Assembly: GCA_040261275.1 (NCBI GenBank)
Contig: JBDQOI010000059.1
Coordinates: forward strand, 1-9,075
Direction of reading: 5' to 3'
DNA from: UBA8752 sp040261275
Lineage (GTDB): Bacteria; Bacteroidota; Bacteroidia; Flavobacteriales_D; Sanyastnellaceae
Length of the DNA stretch: 9,075 nt
Shown: positions 6,976 through 9,075 of the stretch, piece after piece
How positions within the stretch are numbered: the stretch's first letter is position 1
Layout: the number at the start of each line of letters is the position of its first letter
The notes under the pieces: model-generated
What the model was told of the DNA's origin: nothing
Database searches by the model: none
Seen by the model: only the letters and a program-made list of their open reading frames with translations
Position numbers and translations under genes: made by a program

Positions 6976-7482
6976 ATGCGGGCGGTGGTCCGTAGATTCC
7001 GCTCCGTGGGAGTAAAAAAGGACGTTTCCTCGAAGATACGACATTGGTGCGCGCTCTCCGAGCGTTCACCTGAACAGGTGCGCCGCAAGTTGCTCTCGTG
7101 GGGCGCATGGGAAAGGGCAGAAGCAGAGGCGTGGATTGAGCAATTGAAGGCCGAAGGCTACGTGGATGAGACGCGGTTTTCAGAGGCTTTCGCCGTGGAT
7201 CATGTCAAGCTCAAAGGCTGGGGACCGGGTAAGGTAAAGGCCGCTCTGCGACAGGTACACCGGCTGGATGATCATGTCGTCGAGCGCGCACTTGCCTGTG
7301 TTTCAGAGGAGGACGTGCGTGATGCAGCACGAAGGGCGGTCAGGCGCCGGCTTTTGGGACGCGGGGGTGAGGACAAGTCCAAAACGCTCGGGTCGCTACT
7401 GGGCTTGGGGTTTGATTTGGAGTTGGCCCGCCTTGCCGTGGAGGAGGCGACAGACGACCGTAAATTTGACGCTACATGGTGA
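6976..7482 (+). CDS. recX: RecX family regulatory protein
   Basis: This is a 168-aa homologue of RecX, which binds RecA filaments and limits their activity in recombination and the SOS response. The family shows in three-helix repeat units: residues 21-78 contain CALSERSPEQVRRKL, then a hydrophobic helix leading to GYVDETRFSEAF, followed by KLKGWGPGKVKAAL (78-91). The later repeats are more diverged, as usual. The first residues are Arg-rich and not family-like, so the GTG at 7006 (start GVKKDVSSK, 158 aa) is a credible alternative to the ATG at 6976. The stop overlaps the prfB start in ATGGTGA, suggesting translational coupling. recA itself is not in the window. Confidence 0.88.
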   Translation: MRAVVRRFRSVGVKKDVSSKIRHWCALSERSPEQVRRKLLSWGAWERAEAEAWIEQLKAEGYVDETRFSEAFAVDHVKLKGWGPGKVKAALRQVHRLDDHVVERALACVSEEDVRDAARRAVRRRLLGRGGEDKSKTLGSLLGLGFDLELARLAVEEATDDRKFDATW

Positions 7483-8582
7483 ACGCCGATCAGATTCAAT
7501 CCGCTCGAGAGCGCGTCCTGGCGCTAAAAGGCTATCTCGCCATCGACCGAAAGCGCATCGACATTCTGGAAGACGAGAAACTCTCGCAAGACCCTGAATT
7601 CTGGAACGATGCAAAGGAAGCTGAGAAGGTGATGCGCCGGATACGGGGCAAGAAAGCTTGGGTGGACGAGTACGAGAAGGCGGAAACTGCCATCGAGGAT
7701 TTGCAGGTCCTCTTCGACTTCTTCAAGGAAGGCGAGAGCACGGAAGAGGAAGTCATGTCCCAGTACCAAGGACTGATTTCGTGCATTGAGGAGCTAGAAT
7801 TCAAGCAGATGCTGTCCGACGAGGCCGACGGCCTCAACGCGGTCATCCAAATCACCGCCGGGGCGGGCGGCACGGAATCCTGCGATTGGGCGGGAATGTT
7901 GCTGCGCATGTACACCATGTACGCCGACAAGGCCGGTTTCAAGGTGAAGGAGATCGACCGTCAGGATGGCGATGTGGCCGGAATCAAGCAGATCACGATG
8001 GAAGTCGACGGTGATTACGCCTTCGGAATGCTCAAGGGAGAGAACGGGGTGCACCGCCTCGTGCGCATCAGCCCTTACGATTCGCAGGCGCGGCGCCACA
8101 CGTCGTTCGTGTCCGTCTATGTGTATCCCTTGGTCGACGATAGCATCGAAATCGAGGTCAATGCAGCCGACATTACTTGGGACACCTTCCGCTCCGGCGG
8201 TGCGGGCGGCCAGAACGTCAACAAGGTGGAAACAGGTGTTCGACTGAGGCACAAGCCCACGGGCATCATCATCGACAACACCGAGACGCGCTCGCAGCTG
8301 GGCAACAAGGAAAAGGCCATTCAGCTGCTGAAATCCCAGCTGTACGAGATGGAAATGGCCAAGCGGAATGAAGCGCGTGCGGAGATCGAGGCCGGCAAGA
8401 AGAAGATCGAGTGGGGCTCTCAGATCCGTTCTTACGTTCTGCAGCCATACAAGATGGTCAAGGACCTGCGTTCCAGTTTCGAAACCTCCAATACGGACGC
8501 CGTTCTGAACGGAGACATCGAGGCCATGCTCAAGGCCAACCTCATGCACGCCGCCTCGGAACGGTCCGCTCAGGAGCTTTGA
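7476..8582 (+). CDS. prfB: Peptide chain release factor 2
   Basis: This 368-aa class I release factor should recognise UGA and UAA stop codons and trigger peptide release on the ribosome. The catalytic GGQ is at 244-246 in RSGGAGGQNVNK, with Ser240 at the position of E. coli residue 246. The anticodon tripeptide is SPY (199-201) where RF2 usually has SPF; the rest (RRHTSF, IEWGSQIRSYV) is plainly RF2 rather than RF1. The N-terminal helical domain and the C-terminal KDLRSSFETSNTDAVL are intact. Unlike many bacterial prfB genes, the frame is continuous: at GYL (19-21) the sequence reads TAT CTC GCC ATC GAC instead of the CTT TGA C slippery stop. The start ATG at 7476 overlaps the recX stop by 7 bp, and fumC follows after 11 bp. 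Confidence 0.96.
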   Translation: MVNADQIQSARERVLALKGYLAIDRKRIDILEDEKLSQDPEFWNDAKEAEKVMRRIRGKKAWVDEYEKAETAIEDLQVLFDFFKEGESTEEEVMSQYQGLISCIEELEFKQMLSDEADGLNAVIQITAGAGGTESCDWAGMLLRMYTMYADKAGFKVKEIDRQDGDVAGIKQITMEVDGDYAFGMLKGENGVHRLVRISPYDSQARRHTSFVSVYVYPLVDDSIEIEVNAADITWDTFRSGGAGGQNVNKVETGVRLRHKPTGIIIDNTETRSQLGNKEKAIQLLKSQLYEMEMAKRNEARAEIEAGKKKIEWGSQIRSYVLQPYKMVKDLRSSFETSNTDAVLNGDIEAMLKANLMHAASERSAQEL

Positions 8583-8593
8583 AGAAGAAATCC

Positions 8594-9075
<482 letters not shown>

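Noticed and set aside
7794..8549. A minus-strand 251-codon frame opposite prfB
   Set aside because: It is antisense to conserved RF2 codons and has no family features.

Overview
The window looks like a chromosomal segment of a fairly GC-rich member of the Bacteroidota, probably Flavobacteriales. The main reasons are a LeuRS with the long insertions usual in that phylum, a large DUF349 repeat protein, a secreted protein with Cys/Asp-rich 'GCxDxxACNYN' repeats of the kind seen in marine Bacteroidota, a promoter resembling the Bacteroidota form TTG-N20-xAnnTTTG, and starts without clear Shine-Dalgarno sequences. The lineage comes from protein and motif recognition only; no search was run.

Left part (1-4028, minus strand). 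The first gene is a secreted repeat protein whose 3' end lies outside the window. It has a signal peptide, a domain of about 200 residues that I cannot name, and acidic, cysteine-rich 50-residue repeats. Part of the repeat is duplicated perfectly at the DNA level (77 bp, period 150 bp). An AT-rich 189-bp gap with a plausible promoter separates it from leuS, a complete leucyl-tRNA synthetase.

Middle (4098-6922). A NodB-type polysaccharide deacetylase diverges from leuS. It is followed on the plus strand by a single-domain CheY-like receiver protein, with an inverted repeat in the short gap between them. The receiver gene converges with, and overlaps by 41 bp, a minus-strand gene for a five-unit DUF349 protein.

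Right part (6976-9075, plus strand). recX, prfB and fumC form a tight unit: recX and prfB overlap by 7 bp, and an 11-bp gap precedes fumC, which is cut by the window end. They probably share a transcript although their roles differ (RecA modulation, translation termination, TCA cycle). prfB is one uninterrupted frame without the usual autoregulatory +1 frameshift site.

All gaps are under 200 bp. I see no tRNA, rRNA, CRISPR array, insertion sequence or phage gene. The window is mostly housekeeping, and I do not see an undescribed multi-gene system. The points most worth a second look are the secreted repeat protein, the frameshift-free prfB with an SPY anticodon tripeptide, and the convergent overlap.
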